Shown here one piece after another: positions 1 to 6,578 of a stretch of 13,792 bases of DNA; within the stretch, counting starts at the first letter, position 1, and each line of letters begins with the position of its first letter. Below the pieces are notes generated by a model. It was not told where the DNA came from, ran no database searches, and saw nothing but the letters and a program-made list of their open reading frames with translations. Both the position numbers and the translations under genes were made by a program. This DNA comes from Pseudomonadota bacterium (GTDB lineage Bacteria; Pseudomonadota; Alphaproteobacteria; Micavibrionales; Micavibrionaceae): contig JACQIJ010000054.1 of the NCBI GenBank assembly GCA_016198545.1, positions 1 through 13,792 of the forward strand, in the 5' to 3' direction.

Positions 1-23
1 CTTAAGCAGGATGGAGCAGTATT

Positions 24-1100
24 ATGATGAGCAATCGGCGCTATCGAAAGACCGGATGTTCTGCCGTAACCGGCTGCTTGTTGGCTATGACCGCTGCGGC
101 GGTCTTTTTTATCTCTGCGCCGGCGGCAGCCCACGATAGAATTCATATTGTGGGATCATCGACGGTCTATCCTTTCATAACCACCGTTGCCGAGGAATTC
201 GGTAAAACGACGAAATTCAACTCTCCCATCGTCGAATCAACGGGCACGGGCGGCGGGCTGAAACTGTTCTGCAGCGGTACGGGCGATACATTCCCGGATA
301 TGGCCAATGCCTCCCGCGCCATCAAGGACAGCGAACGCAAGCTGTGCGCAGAGAACGGCGTGAAGGACATCACCGAAATCAGGATTGGATTCGACGGCAT
401 CGTCCTGGCCAATGCAAAAAAATCCAAGCATTACGAACTGACCAAGAGACAAATCTTTCTGGCGCTGGCGAAGCAGGTTCCGGATGTGTCTGGAAAGCTG
501 GCCGCCAATCCGAACGAAAAGTGGAGCGATATCGATCCCGCTCTGCCCACCGTGAAAATTGAGGTATATGGTCCGCCGACGACATCGGGAACCCGTGACG
601 CGTTCGTGGAACTTGTCATGGAAGAGGCCTGCGACGAAATGCCTGCCTTCATTGCAGCCTATGCCGACAAGGACGCACGCAAGAAAGCATGCCATCTGAT
701 GCGCGAGGACGGCCCCTACATTGAAGCGGGAGAAAACGACAACCTGATAGTACAGAAACTACGCAGCAATCCAGACGCGCTCGGCATTTTCGGCTTCAGC
801 TTCCTCGAACAGAACGCCGACGTCGTGCAGGGGAGCGCCATCGGCGGCACGGAGCCCGCATTCGAGACGATCGCGGATGGGTCCTATAGCGTTTCGCGCC
901 CTCTGTTCGTATACGTCAAGAATACGAACATACCGACTACGCCGGGCCTTGGCGCTTTCATAACGGAGCTGGTCAGCGAAAAAGCGGCAGGAATGGATGG
1001 ATATCTTGCCATCAAGGGCCTCACCCCCCTGCCGGAAAGCGAACTGCGGGAAATGCGGAAAAGTATGCAAAGCATTACGGACAAGCAAAACTCAAATTGA
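24..1100 (+). CDS. pstS: Phosphate ABC transporter, periplasmic substrate-binding protein PstS
   Basis: Periplasmic phosphate-binding protein that hands inorganic phosphate to the PstCA channel. The 358-residue product has a basic N-terminus and a hydrophobic stretch at about residues 12-33. A likely signal peptidase site follows APAAA (about residue 36). PstS-family motifs are visible: GSSTVYPF (44-51), STGTGGG (72-78) and TSGTRDAF (187-194), which line the phosphate site in this family. The family assignment is strong because pstC, pstA and pstB follow in order. Two ATG codons lie in tandem at 24 and 27; a GGAG at 13-16 fits either. The stop shares a base with the pstC start (TGATG). The operon promoter and any Pho box would lie left of the window and cannot be judged. 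Confidence 0.95.
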   Translation: MMSNRRYRKTGCSAVTGCLLAMTAAAVFFISAPAAAHDRIHIVGSSTVYPFITTVAEEFGKTTKFNSPIVESTGTGGGLKLFCSGTGDTFPDMANASRAIKDSERKLCAENGVKDITEIRIGFDGIVLANAKKSKHYELTKRQIFLALAKQVPDVSGKLAANPNEKWSDIDPALPTVKIEVYGPPTTSGTRDAFVELVMEEACDEMPAFIAAYADKDARKKACHLMREDGPYIEAGENDNLIVQKLRSNPDALGIFGFSFLEQNADVVQGSAIGGTEPAFETIADGSYSVSRPLFVYVKNTNIPTTPGLGAFITELVSEKAAGMDGYLAIKGLTPLPESELREMRKSMQSITDKQNSN

Positions 1101-2011
1101 TGACCAGCAAAGATAACCTGATAAAACTCCTGCTTCTGCTCAGCACCGTTTTCTCCGTTCTGGTGACAGTGCTGATCGTTCTTTCCATGCTGTCCGAAAC
1201 GCTGCGTTTTTTTTCATTCGTTTCGCCGCTTGAATTTTTCTTCGGCGCGCAATGGAGCCCTCAAACCGCCCTGCGCTCCGACCAGGCGGGAAGTTCCGGG
1301 ACCTTCGGCGCCGTTCCTGTCTTTACAGGAACCGTCCTTATCGCCTTTATCGCAATGGCCGTGGCGACGCCGCTGGGACTTCTGGCGGCCATCTACCTGT
1401 CCGTTTATGCCAGCCCCGGCATTAGAAAAAGCTTCAAGCCCGTTCTCGAGATACTGGCGGGGATTCCGACGGTCGTTTACGGATATTTCGCCGTTGTCGC
1501 GTTTTCCCCGCTTCTGCGCGAGGCCGGAAACGCGCTGGGGCTGGACGTGGCGTCGGAAAGCGCCCTGTGCGCAGGCATCGTCATGGGAATCATGATCACG
1601 CCCTTTATCATGTCGCTGTCAGAAGACGTTATGAGCGCCGTGCCCAAATCCCTTATCTACGGATCCCTCGCGATGGGAGCAACGCCTTCGGAAACTGTGC
1701 GCAAGGTAATAATCCCGGCCGCCATGCCGGGAATCGCGGGCGCGGTTCTGCTGGGCATCTCACGGGGCATCGGAGAAACGATGATCGTCGTCATGGCCGC
1801 AGGCCTGAGCGCAAACCTGACCGTAAACCCGCTCGAAGCGGTGACAACGGCGACAGTACAGATCGTAACCCTGCTGACAGGAGACCATGAATTCGATAAC
1901 CCTAAAACGCTGGCAGCCTTCGCGCTGGGATTCGCGCTTCTTATCATGACGCTTGTTCTGAACCTGGCCGCGCAGCATATCGTAAAAAGATACAGGGAAC
2001 GCTATGCTTGA
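1100..2011 (+). CDS. pstC: Phosphate ABC transporter permease PstC
   Basis: Inner-membrane permease half of the Pst importer, 303 residues with about six hydrophobic segments. The binding-protein-dependent permease (EAA) loop that contacts PstB is clear at about residues 185-230 (AMGATPSETVRKVIIPAAMPG, then GISRGIGET). I chose the ATG at 1100, which overlaps the pstS stop as TGATG; a TTG at 1097 directly before it could only add one residue. The protein is short: many alphaproteobacterial PstC proteins carry an extra N-terminal domain and exceed 450 residues, whereas this one resembles the compact form. A run of eight T (1207-1214) lies early in the coding region. The 3' end overlaps pstA by 8 bases, suggesting translational coupling. 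Confidence 0.95.
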   Translation: MTSKDNLIKLLLLLSTVFSVLVTVLIVLSMLSETLRFFSFVSPLEFFFGAQWSPQTALRSDQAGSSGTFGAVPVFTGTVLIAFIAMAVATPLGLLAAIYLSVYASPGIRKSFKPVLEILAGIPTVVYGYFAVVAFSPLLREAGNALGLDVASESALCAGIVMGIMITPFIMSLSEDVMSAVPKSLIYGSLAMGATPSETVRKVIIPAAMPGIAGAVLLGISRGIGETMIVVMAAGLSANLTVNPLEAVTTATVQIVTLLTGDHEFDNPKTLAAFALGFALLIMTLVLNLAAQHIVKRYRERYA

Positions 2012-3356
2012 TATATTCGGCCGCCGGGCAAAAATCGCTTTCAGGCGCGCACAGCGCAACAAGAACCCTTTCGTATTCGTGGCAGACAAGACGCCGGAGC
2101 AGAAATGGCTTTCATGGCGCAAAACCAAGGAAGCCATTTTTCGCCAATGCGGTCTCGCAGCCATTGTCATTTCCTGCCTGTTTCTGGGGGCTTTGCTGTT
2201 CAGCATAATCGGAAACGGATACACCGCGTTTCAGAGAGTCCACATCCTTCTGCCTGTCGAGTTTTCAGCCGACATCCTGGACCCTCAGGGCACAAACGAC
2301 CCGGATGCCATAGGTAGCGCGGATTATCGCAAAATCGTATATAGCGCATTGCTGGAGATTTTTCCTGAAGCGACGGAGCGGCGGGAAAAGTTCGATCTCT
2401 ACGCCCTGACCAGCAAGGGCGCTTACTATCAACTGCGCGCCATGGTCCTGGAAAATCCCCGGCTTATAGGGACAAAAACTGAACTCTGGCTGCCGGCGGC
2501 CAGCAACGTCGATTTGTTCATCAAAAGGAATTCCCTGTCTACGGACGATGAAATTGCTTCCTACAAAATCAACGGGCGACAATACGCATGGCTGAAAAGG
2601 TTGATTGAAAAGGAGCGGCTCAAGACGACATTCAATCGCGCTCTCTTTTTAAACGGGGACTCGCAGGAGCCCGAAAGAGCCGGCGTCATGGGCTCGATCA
2701 TGGGATCCGTGTTTACCATCATCGCCTGTATAGCTTTTGCATTTCCTCTTGGAGTCGCCACGGCGATTTACCTGGAAGAGTTTGCGAAAGAAAACTGGTT
2801 TACGGATCTCATCGAAATCAATATTAACAATCTGGCGGCTGTTCCTTCGATTATCTACGGCCTTCTGGGCCTGTCCATATACATTAACGTCATGGGCATG
2901 CCGCGATCATCGGCGCTGGTGGGCGGCCTTGTACTGGCTCTCCTTATCCTGCCTGTCATCGTCATAGCCACGCGCAATGCGCTGCGCGCCGTGCCAAAAG
3001 CGATCCGCTTCGCCGCTCTCGCCATAGGCGCGACGCCGGTGCAGGTCGCGCTGCACCACACTTTCATATATGCCCTGCCCGGCATCATGACGGGCGTCAT
3101 TCTGGGCGTCGCGCGGGCACTGGGCGAAACATCGCCGTTGCTGATGATAGGCATGGTAGCGTTTATAATAGATGTTCCACGCGCAATAACCGACCCGGCC
3201 ACGACCCTGCCGGTACAAATTTACCTGTGGGCCAACAACCCCGAATCAGGGTTCGTGGAGAACACGGCGGCGGCCATTATCCTGCTGCTTCTGGTTCTGG
3301 CTATCGTGAACGCGGCAGCGGCATGGGTGAGGCAAAGGTTTGAAATCAAATGGTGA
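2004..3356 (+). CDS. pstA: Phosphate ABC transporter permease PstA, long form with DUF3333-type N-terminal domain
   Basis: Second membrane permease of the Pst importer, 450 residues. A first membrane segment lies at about residues 50-73. It is followed by a roughly 150-residue periplasmic region containing the DUF3333-type block LRAMVLENPRLIGTKTELWL, then NGDSQEPE before the transport core. The core holds NINNLAAVPSIIYGLLGL, the EAA loop around Gly342 (AIGATPVQVALHH) and ARALGETSPLLMIGMVAF, all typical of PstA. This N-terminal extension is a recognised feature of alphaproteobacterial PstA and is the best taxonomic clue in the window. The ATG lies inside the pstC end (8-base overlap), and the 3' end overlaps pstB. 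No frameshift or missing block is seen. Confidence 0.95.
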   Translation: MLDIFGRRAKIAFRRAQRNKNPFVFVADKTPEQKWLSWRKTKEAIFRQCGLAAIVISCLFLGALLFSIIGNGYTAFQRVHILLPVEFSADILDPQGTNDPDAIGSADYRKIVYSALLEIFPEATERREKFDLYALTSKGAYYQLRAMVLENPRLIGTKTELWLPAASNVDLFIKRNSLSTDDEIASYKINGRQYAWLKRLIEKERLKTTFNRALFLNGDSQEPERAGVMGSIMGSVFTIIACIAFAFPLGVATAIYLEEFAKENWFTDLIEININNLAAVPSIIYGLLGLSIYINVMGMPRSSALVGGLVLALLILPVIVIATRNALRAVPKAIRFAALAIGATPVQVALHHTFIYALPGIMTGVILGVARALGETSPLLMIGMVAFIIDVPRAITDPATTLPVQIYLWANNPESGFVENTAAAIILLLLVLAIVNAAAAWVRQRFEIKW

Positions 3357-4141
3357 GCGCAATGAAAAATACTGAGGAAAAACCGGAAATCCGCATGACG
3401 GCACGGGGTTTGAGCGTCTTTTACGGCACAAAGCAGGCCTTGTTCGACCTCGATCTGAACATTCATACGAACAAAGTCACGGCCCTTATCGGCCCCTCCG
3501 GTTGCGGCAAGTCGACTTTTATCCGCTGCCTGAACCGCATGAACGATGTGGTGGACGAATGCCGCGTGACCGGGTCGGTTTCGCTGGACGGTCATAACAT
3601 CTACGACAAGGGCGTTGATGTCATCCTGCTGCGCCAGAAAATAGGCATGGTGTTCCAGAAGCCAAATCCCTTCCCCAAATCGATTTACGAAAACGTCGCA
3701 TACGGACCGAGAATCCACCGCCTGGCGAAAAACAGGGATGAACTCGACGCGCTGGTCGAAAAATGCCTGAACCGCGTAGGCCTGTGGGATGAGGTCAAGG
3801 ACAGGCTGGATGCCCCGGGCACATCGCTTTCCGGCGGCCAGCAGCAGCGGCTTTGCATCGCCCGCGCTATCGCCACGCGGCCCGAAGTCGTGCTGATGGA
3901 CGAGCCATGCTCGGCGCTTGATCCCATCGCCACCGCGCGAATTGAGGATCTTATACGCGAACTGGAAAGAAAGTTCACGATCGTCATCATCACGCATTCC
4001 ATGCAGCAGGCGGAAAGGATGTCCGATTACACGGCATTTTTCCATCTGGGCCGTATCGTTGAATCGGGACCGACGGCACAGATATTTGAAGATCCCCGTC
4101 ATGAGCAAACGCGTGACTACGTGAGCGGAAAATTTGGATAA
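3350..4141 (+). CDS. pstB: Phosphate ABC transporter ATP-binding protein PstB
   Basis: Cytosolic ATPase that powers phosphate import by PstCA. The 263-residue sequence has every ABC motif: Walker A GPSGCGKST (48-56), the PstB-typical Q-loop region NPFPKSIYENVAYGPRI, signature LSGGQQQR (160-167), Walker B VVLMDEP (180-186) and the switch histidine in ITHSMQQ. NPFPKSIYENVAYGPRI separates PstB from other ABC ATPases. The start is uncertain: ATG 3350, GTG 3353 and ATG 3362 are in frame. AAAGG at 3334-3338 serves the first, and GGTGAG at 3352-3357 could serve the third. The difference is only four residues before the conserved domain. The stop overlaps the prmB start by 8 bases. The regulator PhoU, often next to pstB, is absent here. 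Confidence 0.96.
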   Translation: MVSAMKNTEEKPEIRMTARGLSVFYGTKQALFDLDLNIHTNKVTALIGPSGCGKSTFIRCLNRMNDVVDECRVTGSVSLDGHNIYDKGVDVILLRQKIGMVFQKPNPFPKSIYENVAYGPRIHRLAKNRDELDALVEKCLNRVGLWDEVKDRLDAPGTSLSGGQQQRLCIARAIATRPEVVLMDEPCSALDPIATARIEDLIRELERKFTIVIITHSMQQAERMSDYTAFFHLGRIVESGPTAQIFEDPRHEQTRDYVSGKFG

Positions 4142-5027
4142 GGACCCTGGTACCGTCGCCGCATTCGTCGAACATGTCGCCGCGCGCCTTGAGGATGCGG
4201 ATATTTTTTATGGACATGGCACGGACACCGCCTATGACGAAGCGGCGTTTATCGTTCTGGAGTGCATGAAACTGCCGCCGGGGAGCCTTGACCGACACGC
4301 GGACAGGCGCATCACGAAAAGAAACAGGCAGAGAATTAATGCTGTTATTGAAGCCCGTATAAAAACGCGGAAACCCGCGCCCTATCTTCTGAACCGGGCC
4401 TACATACAGGGAATTCCTTTTTACGTGGATGAACGCGTTATCATACCGCGATCCTTCATAGGGGAACTTCTGTGCGGGGAAGATGGCCCTTCATTCGGCG
4501 CCGATGCGGATAAGACCCTGACGGTTCTTGATTTATGCACGGGATCCGGATGCCTGGCCATCCTGGCCGCCATGATTTTTCCGCAAGCAAAAATCGATGC
4601 CATCGATTTATCGTACGATGCATTAGAGATAGCCCGCCGAAATATTGATGAACACAAACTGCAAAAGAACATTATGCTTCATCATGGGGATCTGTTTGCG
4701 CCGGTAGCAGGAAAAAATTATGATCTTATCCTTACAAACCCGCCCTACGTCGATGCCGCAGTCATGACCGGCCTTCCCCCGGAATACCGGTATGAACCCG
4801 CAATGGCCCTGGCCGGCGGCGCGGACGGAATGGATATAGTGCGCCGCATACTTGACGAAGCCCCCCGCCACCTGACGCCGCAGGGCATTCTTGTCTGCGA
4901 AATAGGGCAAGGAAAGAAAATTATAGAGGCGGAACGCCCGTACCTGCCTTTCCTGTGGCTGGACACCGAAAACAGCAGCGGAGAGGTTTTCCGCCTGAAA
5001 CGCGGGGATTTCAAAGCAAGCCATTGA
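4134..5027 (+). CDS. prmB: Ribosomal protein uL3 N5-glutamine methyltransferase PrmB
   Basis: SAM-dependent methyltransferase of the HemK/PrmC class, 297 residues. PrmB methylates a glutamine side chain of ribosomal protein uL3 during 50S assembly in the cytosol. The N-terminal helical domain has the PrmB-like YGHGTDTAYDEA and PFYVDERVIIPRSFIGELL. The SAM site VLDLCTGSGC is at 131-140, and the catalytic NPPY at 202-205 continues as VDAAVMTGLPPEYRYEP. That last block distinguishes PrmB from the release-factor enzyme PrmC, whose NPPY is followed by a different sequence. The only plausible start is TTG at 4134, within the end of pstB and eight bases before its stop ends, so translation is probably coupled to pstB. 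Linkage of prmB to a pst operon is unexpected and may be mere operon extension. Confidence 0.88.
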   Translation: MDKDPGTVAAFVEHVAARLEDADIFYGHGTDTAYDEAAFIVLECMKLPPGSLDRHADRRITKRNRQRINAVIEARIKTRKPAPYLLNRAYIQGIPFYVDERVIIPRSFIGELLCGEDGPSFGADADKTLTVLDLCTGSGCLAILAAMIFPQAKIDAIDLSYDALEIARRNIDEHKLQKNIMLHHGDLFAPVAGKNYDLILTNPPYVDAAVMTGLPPEYRYEPAMALAGGADGMDIVRRILDEAPRHLTPQGILVCEIGQGKKIIEAERPYLPFLWLDTENSSGEVFRLKRGDFKASH

Positions 5028-5057
5028 AACAGCGCATCGAACTGCTAGAATGCCGGC

Positions 5058-5399
5058 ATGCTGTATTCTTTCTTCCTAAAGGCGCTGATTTCAGGATCCG
5101 TTATTGCTTTTGCCTCATGGCTGTCGGGGAAAAAGCCGGAACTGGCCGGCTTCATAATCGCCCTGCCCCTTATGACTTTGCTGGTTCTTCCGTTTTCGAT
5201 GGCTGAACACAGGGACCCGGCGGCAAGCGTACGCTTTGCCCAAAGCATCTGCGCCGCCGTCCCCATTTCAATGCTGTTCTTCGTGCCGTTTCTTCTGGCG
5301 GCAAGACTGCAATGGGGATTCTGGTGGCTTTACGGCGCGGGAGTCGCCTTGCTCTTTGCAGGATTTTTTCTGCACAAATTAATTATGGCGCAATTTTAG
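5058..5399 (+). CDS. Small four-helix membrane protein, DUF3147-like
   Basis: A 113-residue, almost wholly hydrophobic protein with about four membrane segments (roughly residues 5-22, 29-47, 63-84 and 86-108). The pattern LKALISGSVIAFASWLSGKKPELAGFIIALPLMTLL resembles the DUF3147 family of small inner-membrane proteins of unknown function. I recognise the pattern only and could not run a profile search. It starts at ATG 5058, 30 bases after prmB on the same strand, with no clear Shine-Dalgarno, and is probably the last gene of the pst-prmB operon. Its TAG stop overlaps the stop of the convergent gene by four bases (5396-5399), so there is no room for a normal terminator between them. Confidence 0.7.
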   Translation: MLYSFFLKALISGSVIAFASWLSGKKPELAGFIIALPLMTLLVLPFSMAEHRDPAASVRFAQSICAAVPISMLFFVPFLLAARLQWGFWWLYGAGVALLFAGFFLHKLIMAQF

Positions 5400-5743
5400 G
5401 CAAACAAATTTAAAAATACGCCGATAGCAATGATCACGGCAGCGGCCTTTGCGGCCAACGCCCAATGCTTCTCGCCTGTATACTTATCCGCCGAGGCAAA
5501 TATAGGCTTTACCATGAACCCGGCCCAGCCCAAAGCCAGAAGACCGAATATGACGCCGACAGGGCCTCCAACGCCGCCTATAATCTTAAGCACAAAAACA
5601 GCGACAAAATAGTAAAGCCAGAACGTCTGCCCCAGCGGGATATCGCCGTTCCAGAGTTCCTGACAGCGGTCCTTAACATTCACGCCAGCCACGCTCATAT
5701 TATTGAAATTAAAACCGCTGCCGCCCTTTGCTTCCTCACTCAT
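5396..5743 (-). CDS. Small membrane protein of unknown function
   Basis: A 115-residue protein with a soluble, glycine- and asparagine-rich N-terminus (about 30 residues) and three hydrophobic segments: around LGQTFWLYYFVAVFVLKI, then GGPVGVIFGLLALGWAGFMV, and a C-terminal one ending LNLF. I recognise no named family. The layout LWNGDIPLGQTFWLYY followed later by ADKYTGEKHWALAAK recalls a group of uncharacterised small proteobacterial membrane proteins. The start is set by AAGGAGGT (5748-5755 on the opposite strand) four bases before the ATG at 5743. The frame is open 45 bases further upstream, but that would put this ribosome binding site inside the gene. It runs convergently with the DUF3147-like gene and divergently from the DUF4956 gene. 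Confidence 0.75.
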   Translation of the reverse strand: MSEEAKGGSGFNFNNMSVAGVNVKDRCQELWNGDIPLGQTFWLYYFVAVFVLKIIGGVGGPVGVIFGLLALGWAGFMVKPIFASADKYTGEKHWALAAKAAAVIIAIGVFLNLFA

Positions 5744-5747
5744 TTGC

Positions 5748-5755
5748 ACCTCCTT
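5748..5755 (-). promoter_or_regulatory. Strong ribosome binding site of the small membrane protein gene
   Basis: On the minus strand this reads AAGGAGGT, a full match to the 16S rRNA anti-Shine-Dalgarno, with four bases (GCAA) before the ATG at 5743. It is the strongest such site I noticed in the window. It decides the start codon and suggests efficient translation. Confidence 0.85.
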
Positions 5756-5798
5756 GAAAGCCTCAAGCATAAACACATATCCCGCCATAAAGCCAGAT

Positions 5799-5826
5799 AT
5801 TTTAACCCCTCTTGACTCCGCAACAA
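5799..5826 (-). promoter_or_regulatory. Candidate sigma70-type promoter for the small membrane protein gene
   Basis: On the minus strand TTGTTG (5821-5826) is followed after 16 bases by TAAAAT (5799-5804), which matches the -10 consensus at five of six positions. The -35 match is weak. It sits about 55 bases upstream of the ATG at 5743. Recognised by eye only. Confidence 0.35.
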
Positions 5827-5832
5827 GCCTGA

Positions 5833-5850
5833 TGACACAAAATGGTGTCA
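5833..5850. promoter_or_regulatory. Inverted repeat TGACAC-N6-GTGTCA, candidate operator
   Basis: A perfect six-base inverted repeat with a six-base spacer lies in the 132-base gap between the minus-strand membrane gene and the DUF4956 gene, about 26 bases before the TTG start at 5876. A TTGACT (5812-5817) just upstream could be the -35 of a promoter for the DUF4956-cotH-vtc module, in which case the repeat would overlap the -10 region. Its symmetry suits a dimeric repressor. It is not a Pho box, which is a direct repeat. No regulator can be named. Confidence 0.35.
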
Positions 5851-5875
5851 GAACCCATAGAATCGGAGTGAACCC

Positions 5876-6556
5876 TTGAACAAAATCGACATGCTGGAAA
5901 AACTTTTTCCCGGAGGCGAAAGCCAGTTCGGTCTAATTCCTACACTGGTAAATTTTGCAATCTGCATGATCATGTCCTTTGTTATACGGGAATTTTATAC
6001 CCGCCGCTCATTCTCCCTGACCGGAAAAAATCATATCGGCTCAATTCTGCCAATTCTGTCAGGCGTCGTTTTCATGGTTATTATCGTCATAAAATCTTCT
6101 CTTGCTCTTTCGCTCGGCCTCGTCGGCGCACTGTCCATCGTACGTTTCCGTACGCCCATCAAGGAACCGGAGGAATTGGCTTATCTTTTTCTGGCTATCG
6201 CGCTCGGACTTGGGTACGGATCCGGCAATACGCTGATTACGACGATTATTACTGTCTTCATCCTGTTCATTATTTATTTCTGGCTCTCCAACAGAAAAAT
6301 CGGTCAGGCATCCGAATATAATATGGTCGTCAGCTGGCATTCCCCTGAAATACGGTTTGAAAGCCTTTTGGAAAATATTGAAAAGAGAGTTTCAAGTCTG
6401 CGCGTCGTACGTCTTGATTACGGGGACAGGGCCAACACCGCCGTCCTTCTGGTGGAACCGGATCCCAAGCAAAAACTGGACGACCTGTTCGATTCCCTGA
6501 AAGCGCAGGCAGAGGAGATCACCTGCTCCTTCTTTGAAGCTAAAACAAACTGGTAA
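5876..6556 (+). CDS. DUF4956 integral membrane protein
   Basis: A 226-residue membrane protein of the DUF4956 family; the family's function is not established. Hydrophobic segments lie at about residues 20-38 and 55-75, then across the signature GALSIVRFRTPIKEPEELAYLFLAIALGLGYG, and at about 117-138. The charged C-terminal half (about 140-226) is probably cytosolic. The RFRTPIKEPEELA loop is the most diagnostic part. The start is TTG at 5876: GGAG at 5865-5868 is well spaced (seven bases), and the GTG just upstream is closed by a stop. Family members are known to sit beside CotH-kinase and VTC-domain genes, as here, which suggests the three products act together at the membrane. It is the first gene of the module; the next gene begins 22 bases after its stop. 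Confidence 0.88.
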   Translation: MNKIDMLEKLFPGGESQFGLIPTLVNFAICMIMSFVIREFYTRRSFSLTGKNHIGSILPILSGVVFMVIIVIKSSLALSLGLVGALSIVRFRTPIKEPEELAYLFLAIALGLGYGSGNTLITTIITVFILFIIYFWLSNRKIGQASEYNMVVSWHSPEIRFESLLENIEKRVSSLRVVRLDYGDRANTAVLLVEPDPKQKLDDLFDSLKAQAEEITCSFFEAKTNW

Positions 6557-6578
6557 ATTTCAGCGGCGAGAAACAGTC

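Noticed and set aside
3221..4108. Long minus-strand open frame (295 codons) opposite pstB
   Set aside because: It lies antisense to a gene with all PstB motifs, its translation is low-complexity and matches no family I know, and it is best explained by codon bias of pstB.
5744..5788. Upstream start for the minus-strand small membrane protein
   Set aside because: The near-perfect Shine-Dalgarno at 5748-5755 would then lie inside the coding region; it is correctly spaced for ATG 5743.
5833..5850. Pho box in front of the DUF4956 module
   Set aside because: A Pho box is made of direct repeats of a CTGTCA-like half-site; here the two half-sites are inverted. Single CTGTCA words elsewhere in the window are not paired.
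6139..6154. CGTACG-TTTC-CGTACG hairpin in the DUF4956 gene
   Set aside because: Only six base pairs, built from a self-complementary word, and it encodes the conserved IVRFRTP signature, so protein constraint explains it.
6534..6578. TTG start giving the CotH protein 15 more residues
   Set aside because: It lies within the DUF4956 gene and puts a polar stretch before the membrane anchor; ATG 6579 places the anchor at the natural N-terminus.
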